From Haloterrigena alkaliphila (GTDB taxonomy: Archaea > Halobacteriota > Halobacteria > Halobacteriales > Natrialbaceae), in assembly GCF_017352155.2 (NCBI RefSeq), contig NZ_CP071462.1:3720001-3784000 (forward strand): DNA of 64,000 bases. The letters run 5' to 3'. How positions within the stretch are numbered: the first letter of the stretch is position 1; the number at the start of each line of letters is the position of its first letter. The position numbers were made by a program, and so were the translations under genes. The notes below the pieces were generated by a model that worked only from the letters and a program-made list of their open reading frames with translations, was not told where the DNA came from and did not search any database. Shown piece after piece: positions 43,104-51,871 of the stretch.

Positions 43104-43589
43104 CTATCGGTCGACGCCGAACGGACTCTCGCGCTCGGTCCAGTTCCAGCCCGGCAAGCGCTCCTGGAAGCCGGCCGCCAGCGCCGCCTCGCAGTCGTCG
43201 ACGCCCGCATTCTCGTCTTCCTCGCCGTGGACTCGCAGGTCGGCGTAGTGAAACGTCGCCTCGCCGAGGGTCCGCAGCGGCTGCTCGCCGGCGATGGTCG
43301 CGGCCAGTTCTCGCCCGAGGATCTCGTCGACGACGAAGCCCGGGTAATCGCCCTCGACGTCGAGTTCGCGGAGGATCGCGACCAGCGCGGCGACGTTGAC
43401 CGCCAGATCGCCGTCGACGAAGACGTCGTCCACCGCCGCGACGTACTGCGCCTCCGTGACGTGGTCGACGTCGGTATCGAAGATCTCGCCGAGATCGTCG
43501 CGGACGCGATTGACGAGCGGAACGACCGTCTCGGCTCGGTTCGCGACCCAATCTCGCTCCGTCACGACGCGTTCGTGCGTGAGGTGCAT
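43104..43589 (-). CDS. Hypothetical haloarchaeal protein (161 aa)
   Basis: Mixed alpha/beta, acidic, no membrane segment. Features are NRAETVVPLVNRVRDDLGEI, the helix DLAVNVAALVAILRELDVEG, ELAATIAGEQPLRTLGEATFHYADLRVHG in parts, and a Trp-rich end PGWNWTERES. No catalytic motif is recognised. A TATATAAG box lies about 45 bases before the ATG. Confidence 0.6.
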   Translation of the reverse strand: MHLTHERVVTERDWVANRAETVVPLVNRVRDDLGEIFDTDVDHVTEAQYVAAVDDVFVDGDLAVNVAALVAILRELDVEGDYPGFVVDEILGRELAATIAGEQPLRTLGEATFHYADLRVHGEEDENAGVDDCEAALAAGFQERLPGWNWTERESPFGVDR

Positions 43590-43920
43590 ACCCCCAGTTC
43601 GCGGTCGACGGCCCTGATTTTTGCGAAGGCTTATATACGACGCAAAGAATAGCGTCCGATAAGCGGGTTCTCCCTGGAATCTTCCCGCACGAACCAGGAC
43701 AACCGACGGGAGCGTATTCGTCGCGAGACGGTCTCACACGGATGATCCGGACTACGAGACGTTTGTCGTCGTCCCACGTGGGCGACGCGACACACCGATA
43801 TCGCCGGTACGATGGAGTGCGGCCGACCGTCGAATCGTCTCGTCCACCGGCGTCCGTGAGAACCGGCCCGACACGTTCGCTCTCCGGCGGCGAGTTCACG
43901 CAAGCCACAATCGGCGACCT
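43590..43920. other. Divergent intergenic region before the aCPSF1 gene
   Basis: No convincing gene is present in these 331 bases. They contain the TATATAAG box (about 43632-43639, minus strand) of the hypothetical protein and, at the right end, the promoter region of the aCPSF1 gene. A 60-codon frame at 43742-43924 is Arg/Ser/Thr-rich and lacks coding character. Confidence 0.4.
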
Positions 43921-45855
43921 ATGAGTACTGTAGAGCAGCAACTCGACGATTTGAAAGCACAGATCACGAGCGAGTTACCGAGCGATATCTCGGTTTCCTC
44001 GGTGAAATACGAAGGCCCCGAAGTGGTCGTCTACACGCGCGATCCGAAGAAGTTCGCGCGACAGGGCGACCTCATCCGGCAACTCGCCAGCAAACTCCGC
44101 AAGCGGATCACCGTCCGCCCGGACCCGAGCGTTCTCTCGCGGCCCGACGAGGCCCGCGAGGAGATCATGAACGTCATCCCCGAGAACGCCGGCGTCACCG
44201 ACCTGGACTTCCACGCCGACACCGGCGAGGTCGTCATCGAGGCCGAAAAGCCCGGCATGGTCATCGGCCGCCACGGGTCGACGCTTCGGGAAATCACCAA
44301 GAACGTGGGCTGGACGCCCGAAGTCGTCCGCACGCCACCGATCGAGTCCTCGACGGTCTCGAACGTCCGGAGCTTCCTCAAGCAGGAACGCGACGAGCGA
44401 CGGGACATCCTCGAGAAAGTCGGCCGGCAGATCCACCGCGAGGAGATGTCCGACGACGAGTACGTCCGCATCTCCACGCTGGGCTGTTGTCGCGAAGTCG
44501 GTCGAGCCTCCTTCATCCTCTCGACGCCGGAGACGCGCATCCTCATCGACTGCGGCGACAAGCCCGGTGCCGAGGGCGAGGTTCCCTACCTCCACGCGCC
44601 CGAGGCATTCGGCGCGGGTCCACAGACCATCGACGCCGTGGTCCTCACCCACGCCCACCTCGACCACTCCGCGCTGATTCCCCTCCTGTTCAAGTACGGC
44701 TACGACGGGCCGATTTACTGTACCGAACCCACTCGAGACCTGATGGGGCTGCTGACGCTGGACTACCTCGACGTCGCCGCCAAGGAGGGCCGCACCCCGC
44801 CCTACGAGTCCGAACAGGTCCGCGAGGCGATCAAGCACACCATCCCGCTCGAGTACGGCGACGTCACGGACATCGCGCCGGACGTCAAACTCACCTTCCA
44901 CAACGCGGGTCACATCCTCGGTTCGGCCGTCTCGCACTTCCACATCGGTGACGGCCTCTACAACGTCGCCTTCTCCGGCGACATCCACTACGAGGACACC
45001 CGGCTGTTCAACGGCGCGGTCAACGACTTCCCGCGCGTCGAGACGCTCGTCCTCGAGTCGACCTACGGCGGGCGCAACGACTACCAGACCGATCAGGACG
45101 ACTCAGAGCGCACGCTCAAGGAGGTCATCAGCGAGACCACCGAACGCGGCGGCAAGGTCGTCATCCCCGCGTTCGCGGTGGGCCGCTCGCAGGAGATCAT
45201 GCTCGTCTTGGAGGAGGCGATGCGAAAGGGCGAGATCCCCCGCGTTCCAGTCCACTTGGACGGGATGATCTGGGAGGCGACGGCGATCCACACGACCTAC
45301 CCCGAGTACCTCCGCGACGACCTGCGCGACCGGATCTTCCACGATGACGAGAACCCCTTCCTCGCCGAGGAGTTCAATCACATCGACGGCGGCGAGGAGG
45401 AACGCCAGGACGTCGCCGACGGCGACTCCTGTATCATCCTCTCGACCTCGGGGATGGTCGAGGGCGGCCCGATCATGTCTTGGCTCGGCCACATCGGCCC
45501 GGATCCGGAGTCGACGCTGGTCTTCGTCGGCTACCAGGCCCAGGGGACCCTCGGCCGACGCATTCAAAATGGCTGGGACGAGATCCCCACCAGCGAGGTC
45601 GGCGCCATGGGCGACAACAACTCTCGGGGCACCCTCTCGCTGAACATGGACGTCGAGACCGTCGACGGCTTCTCCGGCCACGCCGACCGCGCCGGCCTCG
45701 AGAACTTCGTCAAGACGATGAATCCGCGCCCCGAGAAGGTGCTCTGCGTCCACGGCGACGAGCGCTCCGTCCAGGACCTCTCCTCGGCGCTGTACCACGA
45801 CTACAACATGCGGACGTTCGCGCCGAAGAACCTCGAGACCTTCCGCTTCTTGTAA
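43921..45855 (+). CDS. Transcription termination factor aCPSF1/FttA (beta-CASP ribonuclease)
   Basis: This 644-residue protein is the archaeal CPSF73-like factor that cuts nascent RNA and ends transcription. Two N-terminal KH-type modules occupy about residues 1-145 (VVVYTRDPKKFARQGDLIRQ; VVIEAEKPGMVIGRHGSTLR). The metallo-beta-lactamase site follows: LTHAHLDHSALIP near 240, HNAGHILGSAVSHF and FSGDIHYED. The beta-CASP part has STYGGRNDYQ, IPAFAVGRSQE, STSGMVEGGP and the final FSGHADRAGLENFV and CVHGDERS. All metal ligands appear present and length is normal. Confidence 0.95.
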   Translation: MSTVEQQLDDLKAQITSELPSDISVSSVKYEGPEVVVYTRDPKKFARQGDLIRQLASKLRKRITVRPDPSVLSRPDEAREEIMNVIPENAGVTDLDFHADTGEVVIEAEKPGMVIGRHGSTLREITKNVGWTPEVVRTPPIESSTVSNVRSFLKQERDERRDILEKVGRQIHREEMSDDEYVRISTLGCCREVGRASFILSTPETRILIDCGDKPGAEGEVPYLHAPEAFGAGPQTIDAVVLTHAHLDHSALIPLLFKYGYDGPIYCTEPTRDLMGLLTLDYLDVAAKEGRTPPYESEQVREAIKHTIPLEYGDVTDIAPDVKLTFHNAGHILGSAVSHFHIGDGLYNVAFSGDIHYEDTRLFNGAVNDFPRVETLVLESTYGGRNDYQTDQDDSERTLKEVISETTERGGKVVIPAFAVGRSQEIMLVLEEAMRKGEIPRVPVHLDGMIWEATAIHTTYPEYLRDDLRDRIFHDDENPFLAEEFNHIDGGEEERQDVADGDSCIILSTSGMVEGGPIMSWLGHIGPDPESTLVFVGYQAQGTLGRRIQNGWDEIPTSEVGAMGDNNSRGTLSLNMDVETVDGFSGHADRAGLENFVKTMNPRPEKVLCVHGDERSVQDLSSALYHDYNMRTFAPKNLETFRFL

Positions 45856-45864
45856 AGCCGTCGG

Positions 45865-46185
45865 CGAGCCCTGGCGGGCTCGTTCCGCGGCTTCGCCGTC
45901 TTCTCGCGGGCTTTACCCGCTCGAACGGTCCGTGGAGCGTTGCTCCACGCGACTCCACCTCGAGGTCGCTTCGCGACCTCGCATCGCTCGCCCGTTACGA
46001 TTCTACCGGAGCGCCGGCGGCGCTCCGGTCGCCCGGAAATCTTCGATTTCCGCAGGCCACCAGGCACAGCCGTGGCGCGGCGCGCGGATCCGCGCGCCGC
46101 GCGAGAGCCTGCCCTCCCCCGTGACTCGAGCGCGCGCTCTCATTTCGAGTCGCGCGCTCGAGTCGGCCACCGCGCTGTGGCAGGC
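45865..46185. repeat. Array of perfect hairpins between aCPSF1 and the ABC transporter genes
   Basis: At least eight palindromes follow one another in this 421-base convergent spacer (45856-46276). Examples: 45865-45882 (7-bp stem), 45931-45949 (8 bp, loop GTT), 45961-45981 (9 bp, loop TTC), 46006-46028 (10 bp, loop GGC), 46034-46052 (8 bp, loop TTC), a loop-free 28-bp palindrome at 46075-46102 centred on GGATCC, and 13-bp arms at 46124-46136 and 46151-46163. No reading frame explains them. Confidence 0.75.
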
Positions 46186-46276
46186 CGATCTCGTGAAGCC
46201 CTTTGGCTGATCGGGTTCAGTGACGCCTACTCGAGTGTTCTGCTGCGTCGGGAGAATCGTGATCGGCGAGGGTCGA

Positions 46277-47080
46277 TCAGGAGAGTTGCTTCGAGAGCCA
46301 GTCCAGGTTCGTCGCGATCGTCGCGATCACGATCGCACCGATCGAGATGAGGATGAGGAACGTCGAGACGACGCTCACCATCGGATCCAGCGACTGTCGC
46401 AGCGCTTGCCAGGCCACGACCGGGATCGTCTCCGTGCCGTGGCTCGAGAGGAACAGCGCCATCACGAACTCCTGGAGGCTGACGATGAACGCGAGCAGCG
46501 CGCCGACGAAGATCCCGTGTTTGACGTTCGGGAGGACGGCGTAGACGAACGACTGAATCGGCCCCGCGCCGAGGTCCCTCGCGGCGTCGAGCAGTTGCCA
46601 GTCGAACCGGCTGAAGACGGACCGCATCACGAAGTAGACGAGCGGCGTCGCCCACAGCGTGTGCGCGAGGATGATGCTCAGGTAGGAGGCGTCCAGCCCG
46701 GCCCTGACGAAGTAGACGCGCATCGAGATCCCGAGAATGATCGGCGGGATCAGCAGCGGGACGAGGACGAGGGGCGCGAGCAGCTGCCCGGCCCGGCCGT
46801 CGTCGAGTTCGTGCCCGAACGCCGCCGTGACGCCCAGCGTCGTCGCGACGACCGTCGTCCCGACGCCGACGAGGAGGCTGTTGTCGAACGCCGACATCCA
46901 GCGCGTTTCCTCGAGGAACGAGCGGTAGTGGACCAGCGAGTAGCTCTCGGGCGGAAAGGCGAGATTGCCCGACTCAGCGAAGGAGGTCACGACGACCACG
47001 ACGAGGGGCAACAGCATGAACGTCAGGATCGCCAGATAGCCCGCTCGGAACAGGGCGTTCTCGAGGGTCTCTCTACGCAT
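46277..47080 (-). CDS. ABC transporter permease (PotC-like)
   Basis: One of two membrane subunits of a polyamine-type importer, 267 residues, with about six helices: YLAILTFMLLPLVVVVVTSF, SLLVGVGTTVVATTLGVTAA, LLAPLVLVPLLIPPIILGIS, IILAHTLWATPLVYFVMRSV, GIFVGALLAFIVSLQEFVMA, and VVSTFLILISIGAIVIATIA. The EAA-type loop DAARDLGAGPIQSFVYAVLP docks to the ATPase. ATG 47080 overlaps the stop of the other permease by 8 bases. Confidence 0.9.
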   Translation of the reverse strand: MRRETLENALFRAGYLAILTFMLLPLVVVVVTSFAESGNLAFPPESYSLVHYRSFLEETRWMSAFDNSLLVGVGTTVVATTLGVTAAFGHELDDGRAGQLLAPLVLVPLLIPPIILGISMRVYFVRAGLDASYLSIILAHTLWATPLVYFVMRSVFSRFDWQLLDAARDLGAGPIQSFVYAVLPNVKHGIFVGALLAFIVSLQEFVMALFLSSHGTETIPVVAWQALRQSLDPMVSVVSTFLILISIGAIVIATIATNLDWLSKQLS

Positions 47081-47993
47081 ACTCCATCTCACCTCCGAAG
47101 CGGCCGAGCGCGACGGTGAGAACGGCAACGCTCACGAGCATCAACACCAGCATGACGACCGAGTACGCGGTCGCGATCTCCCACTGGAGGTTCGACAGCA
47201 ACCGCTTCTCGACTTCGATCGCGAACGCCTGGTCCCGCGCACCGAGGAGCCCCGGTGCGGCGTACGCGCCGACGCTCCAGGCGAAGGAGATCACCGTCGC
47301 GACGATGATCCCGGGCATCGCCTGGGGGACGACGACCTCGAGGAACGAGCGCGGACGGCTCGCTCCGAGGTCGCGAGCGGCCTCGACGAGCCCCCAGTCC
47401 ATCGTCGACAGGACGCTGTAGATCGCCAGGACGGCGTAGGGCAGGACGATGTAGACCTGACCGACGATCACGCCGACCGTTCCGGGGGCGAACTGGATCG
47501 GCTCCGAGACGAGATTCAGCCCCAGGAGCACGTCGTTGAGCGTTCCGTTCGGCGAGAGCAGCGGTCGGAACGCGTAGGTCTTGATCACGAGCGTCGTCAA
47601 CAGGGGCAGGACGACCGAGAACAGCAGTGCCGACTTGACCAGCCCCTCGGCTCGCCGGATCGCGTAGGCGTAAAACAGCGCGACCACGACCGTGATCGCC
47701 GTGGCCGCCAGCCCCAGTTTGAACGAATAGATGATGGGCTCGAGCAACACGCCGTTGGTGAACACCTCGACGTAGCCGTCCACCGACCAGGTCCCCTCGG
47801 CGTAGCGAAGGTCGGACGACCCGCCGGTGAGGCTGATCCGCAGCAGGATCAGGAACGGGGCGACGAAGAGCAGCAACTCGAAGACCAGTAGCGGGGCCAT
47901 CAGCAACAGCGCCCGCTTCGAGCGCGACCGCTTCCGGAGCGGTTCCCAGAGCCGAGCGATCGGCGCCGGCAGCGACGATTGCGTTCCCGACAT
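47073..47993 (-). CDS. ABC transporter permease (PotB-like)
   Basis: The second membrane subunit, 306 residues. A basic N-terminus (PLRKRSRSKRALLLMAP) leads into six or seven helices including PLLVFELLLFVAPFLILLRI, LGLAATAITVVVALFYAYAI, VIVGQVYIVLPYAVLAIYSV and VVMLVLMLVSVAVLTVALG. The EAA loop is VEAARDLGASRPRSFLEVVV. It lies between the ATPase and the other permease in one operon. Confidence 0.9.
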   Translation of the reverse strand: MSGTQSSLPAPIARLWEPLRKRSRSKRALLLMAPLLVFELLLFVAPFLILLRISLTGGSSDLRYAEGTWSVDGYVEVFTNGVLLEPIIYSFKLGLAATAITVVVALFYAYAIRRAEGLVKSALLFSVVLPLLTTLVIKTYAFRPLLSPNGTLNDVLLGLNLVSEPIQFAPGTVGVIVGQVYIVLPYAVLAIYSVLSTMDWGLVEAARDLGASRPRSFLEVVVPQAMPGIIVATVISFAWSVGAYAAPGLLGARDQAFAIEVEKRLLSNLQWEIATAYSVVMLVLMLVSVAVLTVALGRFGGEMEYA

Positions 47994-47995
47994 CG

Positions 47996-49138
47996 TTAGA
48001 GGTCGACCCTCGAGCCGTCGTCGCGGAACGCGAGGACGTCCGCGCCGTCCCAGCTAATCCCGATCTCGTCGCCGGCCTCGAACTCGCCGGAGTCCGAGAC
48101 GGTACGTTCGGCGAACACCGACGTTCCCTCGACGTCGACGGAGTACCGAACCGTCGATCCCCGATAGAGGACGTTCTCGACCGTGCCGACGACGAAATTC
48201 GTCGTACTTCCGTCGGCGCGAACGGCCTGGGTCGCCGCCTCGCCGTCGGCGTCCGCCGCCGATTCGATCGAGAGGGCCTCGGGACGGAGCGAGAGGACCA
48301 CCGAATCGCCCTCGGCGAGCGCGTCCGCGCCGCCGTTCGTCGTCGGAATGACGACCTCCCGTCCCAGCTCCGTGTCGACGCGGACCGAGTCCGCCGTCGT
48401 CCGCTCGACCGTCCCCTCGACGAAGTTCGTATCGCCGAGGAAGCCCTCGATGAATCGGTTCTTCGGATTCTGGTAGACCTCGTTCGGCTCGCCGACCTGG
48501 ACCAGCTTCCCGTCGGCCATGATGCCGATCCGATCGGCGAGGGTGAACGCCTCGTCCTGATCGTGCGTGACGTGGACGAACGTCTCCTCGAGGTCCGCGT
48601 GGATCTCGCGGAGTTCGATCTGCATGTCCTCGCTGAGTCGCTTGTCGAGGTTCGACAGCGGCTCGTCGAGCAACAACACGTCGGGGTTGACGGCGAGGGC
48701 TCGTGCGAGTGCGACGCGCTGTTTCTGCCCGCCGCTCAGGTTCATCGGATCGTCGTCGGCGTACTCCTCCATTCGGACGCGCTCGAGCATCGTTCGCGCC
48801 TGCTCTCGGCGTTCCGCCTTCTCGACGCCCTGCATCTTCAGCCCGAACGCGACGTTCTCGAGCACCGTCTTGTGGGGGAACAGCGCCCAGTCCTGGAAGA
48901 CGGTCGCAGTCGTGCGCTCGTAGGCCGGCCGATCGGTCACGTCCTCGTCGTCGATGCGAATTTCGCCGTCCGTCGGCGTCTCGAGGCCGGCGAGCATCCG
49001 CAGCGTCGTGGACTTGCCGCTGCCGCTGGGGCCGAGCAGGCAGAGCAGTTCGCCGTCGTCGATCGTCACCGAGACGTCTTCGACGGCGAGTTCGTCTCCG
49101 TACCGTTTCTCGAGTCCGGCAAGCGTGATTTCAGACAT
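47996..49138 (-). CDS. ABC transporter ATP-binding protein (PotA-like)
   Basis: The 380-residue ATPase drives import. Walker A is GPSGSGKST at residues 36-44, the signature LSGGQKQRVALARAL near 133 and Walker B LLLDEPLSNLDKRL near 155, with the H-loop HVTHDQDEAF. After residue 240 a TOBE-type regulatory domain follows (VVLSLRPEALSIES, FVVGTVENVLYRGSTVRYSV). Family includes importers of polyamines, iron, thiamine and others. The stop is 2 bases before the permease start. Confidence 0.92.
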   Translation of the reverse strand: MSEITLAGLEKRYGDELAVEDVSVTIDDGELLCLLGPSGSGKSTTLRMLAGLETPTDGEIRIDDEDVTDRPAYERTTATVFQDWALFPHKTVLENVAFGLKMQGVEKAERREQARTMLERVRMEEYADDDPMNLSGGQKQRVALARALAVNPDVLLLDEPLSNLDKRLSEDMQIELREIHADLEETFVHVTHDQDEAFTLADRIGIMADGKLVQVGEPNEVYQNPKNRFIEGFLGDTNFVEGTVERTTADSVRVDTELGREVVIPTTNGGADALAEGDSVVLSLRPEALSIESAADADGEAATQAVRADGSTTNFVVGTVENVLYRGSTVRYSVDVEGTSVFAERTVSDSGEFEAGDEIGISWDGADVLAFRDDGSRVDL

Positions 49139-49159
49139 GTATGAATAGCGGTGGGTCCG

Positions 49160-50302
49160 TCAGGAGTTGCGCTGGATCTCGCTGAACGCGTCGGAGAGGT
49201 CGCCGCTGTGGTCGGCGAGGAACTCCCAGTCCGGGAAGGCGATGTTCGACGCTTCCTCGCTGTTGCTCGGCAGGTCGTCGGCGAGGTCGCCGGCGTACTC
49301 GGTGTTCTCGTTACAGAACAGAGTGGGCATCTCCTCGGACCACGCCGTCTGGACCTCCGAGTCCATGAGGAAGTTGATGAACTCCTCGGCCCGGTCGCGC
49401 TTGTCGGTGCCCTTGACGACGCACCAGTGGTTCAGGTAGCCGGTCGTCTCCTCCGGCATCGTGTGGGTCAGCCCGTCGTAGTCGTCGATGTCGTACTCCG
49501 TCTGCTCGTAGTACCACTGGGCGACGTCGATGACGTCGTTGCGGAAGGCCTGCCAGATGTCCTCGCCGGAGCTGGCCCAGCTGGTGATCGGCCAGTTCCG
49601 GACCGTTTCGAGGACGTCGTCGTGCAGGTCGGCGTCGTGCATCTCCTCGCCGAGTTCCGCCTCGTCCATCCCGACGGCGGCGGCGTACACCGGGAACCAC
49701 CAGAAGCCGGTGTCGACGCCGATCCCGTTGCTCTCCTGGACGGCCGGCGCAGAGAGGTCGCTCCACGATTCGAATTCGAAGTCCACGTTCTCGCGGTGGA
49801 CGATGGTACAGGGCGCGCCGTCGACCGGCATCCCGTACTCCGTGCTCCGGAACTCGGAGTAGTAATCGATGAGTTCGTCGGCGTTGGGGACGTTCTCCGT
49901 CCTGATCTCGTGGAAGAGATCGTCCTGTCGGCCGAGGTAGTAGAAGTTCCCCTCCGTGATGGTGACGTCGTACGGCGGGTCGCCGTCCGGGGCCGTCTGG
50001 ATGTTGGTGAGGATGTCGTTCCAGCCGCGTTCGATCTGGATCTCCGCATCGAACTCCTCTTCGTATTTCGGGACGACCGATTCCTCGAACCGGTCGGCGT
50101 AGTTCCCGCTCCAGACGCTGACGCGGAGCGGATCGCCACCCCCACTCGAGAGCAGTTCCGTACAGCCGGCGAGGGCGGTCGCCGACCCGACCGCTGTCGT
50201 CGTCAACAGTCGGCGGCGTGAGACAGAAGAACGCTCGGTGTCAGTTGTCGGCTCGGTCGCACTCTCGCTCGTCTCTGCAACCCGATCAGGGTCTGCAGCC
50301 AT
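49160..50302 (-). CDS. Extracellular substrate-binding lipoprotein (PotD-like)
   Basis: The N-terminus has a Tat RRRLLTTTAVG motif and an ALAGC lipobox, so the mature protein is anchored outside the cell. The binding-protein fold is seen in DPLRVSVWSGNYADRFEESV, YDVTITEGNFYYLGR, VDGAPCTIVHRENVDF and PEETTGYLNHWCVVKGTDKR. The type is that of spermidine/putrescine-binding proteins, though the ligand may be something else. ATG 50302 lies 28 bases after a TTTTAC box; ATG 50317 would be too close to it. First gene of the import operon. Confidence 0.87.
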   Translation of the reverse strand: MAADPDRVAETSESATEPTTDTERSSVSRRRLLTTTAVGSATALAGCTELLSSGGGDPLRVSVWSGNYADRFEESVVPKYEEEFDAEIQIERGWNDILTNIQTAPDGDPPYDVTITEGNFYYLGRQDDLFHEIRTENVPNADELIDYYSEFRSTEYGMPVDGAPCTIVHRENVDFEFESWSDLSAPAVQESNGIGVDTGFWWFPVYAAAVGMDEAELGEEMHDADLHDDVLETVRNWPITSWASSGEDIWQAFRNDVIDVAQWYYEQTEYDIDDYDGLTHTMPEETTGYLNHWCVVKGTDKRDRAEEFINFLMDSEVQTAWSEEMPTLFCNENTEYAGDLADDLPSNSEEASNIAFPDWEFLADHSGDLSDAFSEIQRNS

Positions 50303-50434
50303 TGGTACCCCGGTCATCTCTGGTGGTGACGTAAAACGATTGTGGCTTCACGGAACGTCGCAACGTGTTACCAGTTCTCTTACCGATCGGTCCGATACTG
50401 CTCGAGAAACCGACAAGAACGACGGGGCTCGAAC

Positions 50435-51262
50435 TCAGGTATCGGATTCGGCCGCCTCCGGCGCCTCGGCGGGATCGATCACCTCGCCGGTCTCGGGGTA
50501 GACCCCGACCTGCTCACAGATGTCGGCCATCGGACAGGCCTCCGGATCCTCGAGGCAGGCCGGCTTGCGCGCCGTGCAGTACTCCCGGCCGAACTGGATC
50601 GTCGCCGTGTGGCCGAACCCGCACTTGGCAGTGGGTACCTCGCGCTCGAGAACGGCGCGCACGTCCTCGTGGTCGGCGTCGGCCGGTGCGATCCCCATGC
50701 GGCGGTAAATCCGGTGGACGTGCGTGTCGACCGGAAAGACGCCGCCGCGGCCGCCCGCGAACAGCAGGACGCAGTCGGCGGTTTTCGGGCCGACGCCGCG
50801 AACCGAGAGCAGCGTCTCGCGGACCTCGGCCGGTGCTCCTTCCGTGACGAACTCGTCGAACGCCCCGGCGGAGCCGAACTCCTCGAGGACCCACTCGGCG
50901 GTCGCGACGAGGATCTCGGACTTGCGGTTGTAGAGGCCCGCAGAGCTGATCGTTTCGGCCAGTTCCGACTGCTCGGCCGCGGCGAGCGACGCCGCGAGGT
51001 CGGTCTCGGGACCACCGTACCGATCGATCAGCGCGTCGTGCGCCGGCTGGCTGGCCTTGTCGCTGGTGTTCTGGCTCAGGATCGTCCGAACGAGACAGGT
51101 GAATGCGTCCTGCCCGCCGTAGGTCTTCTGCCAGTACAGTTCGCCTAGTCGATCGACGACCACCTCTGCGCGGGTGTCGGCCGTCGCGGGGTCGAACTCG
51201 GCGGCGACGCCACCGCCCTCCGTGCCGCCGCTGATGTTGACCGCGGGTTCGTCGTCGCTCAT
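50435..51262 (-). CDS. nth: Endonuclease III (DNA glycosylase/AP lyase)
   Basis: The enzyme removes oxidised pyrimidines from DNA. The helix-hairpin-helix LSVRGVGPKTADCVLLF includes the catalytic Lys, followed by the catalytic Asp of PVDTHVHRI. The C-terminal 4Fe-4S cluster cysteines are in CTARKPACLEDPEACPMADI plus a final C, spaced C-x6-C-x6-C-x5-C, not C-x6-C-x2-C-x5-C. ATG 51262 is used; the frame opens earlier without homology. The first 25 residues are an acidic extension; total 275. Confidence 0.92.
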   Translation of the reverse strand: MSDDEPAVNISGGTEGGGVAAEFDPATADTRAEVVVDRLGELYWQKTYGGQDAFTCLVRTILSQNTSDKASQPAHDALIDRYGGPETDLAASLAAAEQSELAETISSAGLYNRKSEILVATAEWVLEEFGSAGAFDEFVTEGAPAEVRETLLSVRGVGPKTADCVLLFAGGRGGVFPVDTHVHRIYRRMGIAPADADHEDVRAVLEREVPTAKCGFGHTATIQFGREYCTARKPACLEDPEACPMADICEQVGVYPETGEVIDPAEAPEAAESDT

Positions 51263-51338
51263 GGTCTCGTCTTCGGACGGCCGGGACAAAACGACGACGG
51301 AAGGAGAACCACACCCTGCTGCGACGACTGCACGGGAA

Positions 51339-51752
51339 CTACTCCACGCTGATCGTCACGGTCGCGTCAGCGCCGTCGGCCAGCGCCGCGACGAGGTCGC
51401 GGTCGAACCCCTCGGCCGCGAACTCTGCGTCGTTCACGATCGTCCGGTCGTCCACGTAGTCGCTCGTTCGCCCCACGGCGCTGCGCTCGTTCGTGAACTC
51501 GAGGTCGGGATCCCCCCGTCCCGTCACCGAGTCGGAGTGGCCGCCCGCTTCGATCGTGACCGTGATCGACGCGTCCGCGTCCCGACAGGCCGCGACGAAC
51601 GCGGGATCGAAATCGGCGGGGGCGCGGTCGGCCTCGATCGCGAGGATGCAGTCCCCCGCGGGGGTGAGGTAGTCGTCGGTCGTCACCTCGAACGTGCTCG
51701 CGTGCTCGGCGGAGACGTGCTCGTGGCCGCGAGCGCGGATGACCTCTTCCAT
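51339..51752 (-). CDS. DUF371 family protein
   Basis: A 137-residue archaeal protein of unknown function. The conserved start is EEVIRARGHEHVSAEHASTF with EVTTDDYLTPAGDCILAIEA, followed by ITVTIEAGGHSDSVTGRG and the C-terminal LVAALADGADATVTISVE. The family is found across archaea and is predicted to form a compact beta-rich domain. It is divergent from the histidine kinase gene. Confidence 0.82.
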   Translation of the reverse strand: MEEVIRARGHEHVSAEHASTFEVTTDDYLTPAGDCILAIEADRAPADFDPAFVAACRDADASITVTIEAGGHSDSVTGRGDPDLEFTNERSAVGRTSDYVDDRTIVNDAEFAAEGFDRDLVAALADGADATVTISVE

Positions 51753-51871
51753 GCACGGGGGTTCGTTGCCGGGCGGAAAACGGCCTCGAAGTGGAGCCGC
51801 CGTCGGCGCGGTCGCGACGACTCGAGTCGGTCAGCGAAACATCCATTACGGTATCCCGGAAAGTGCGTACC

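Noticed and set aside
43742-43924. 60-codon frame before aCPSF1
   Set aside because: Composition is unlike haloarchaeal proteins and it overlaps the aCPSF1 start.
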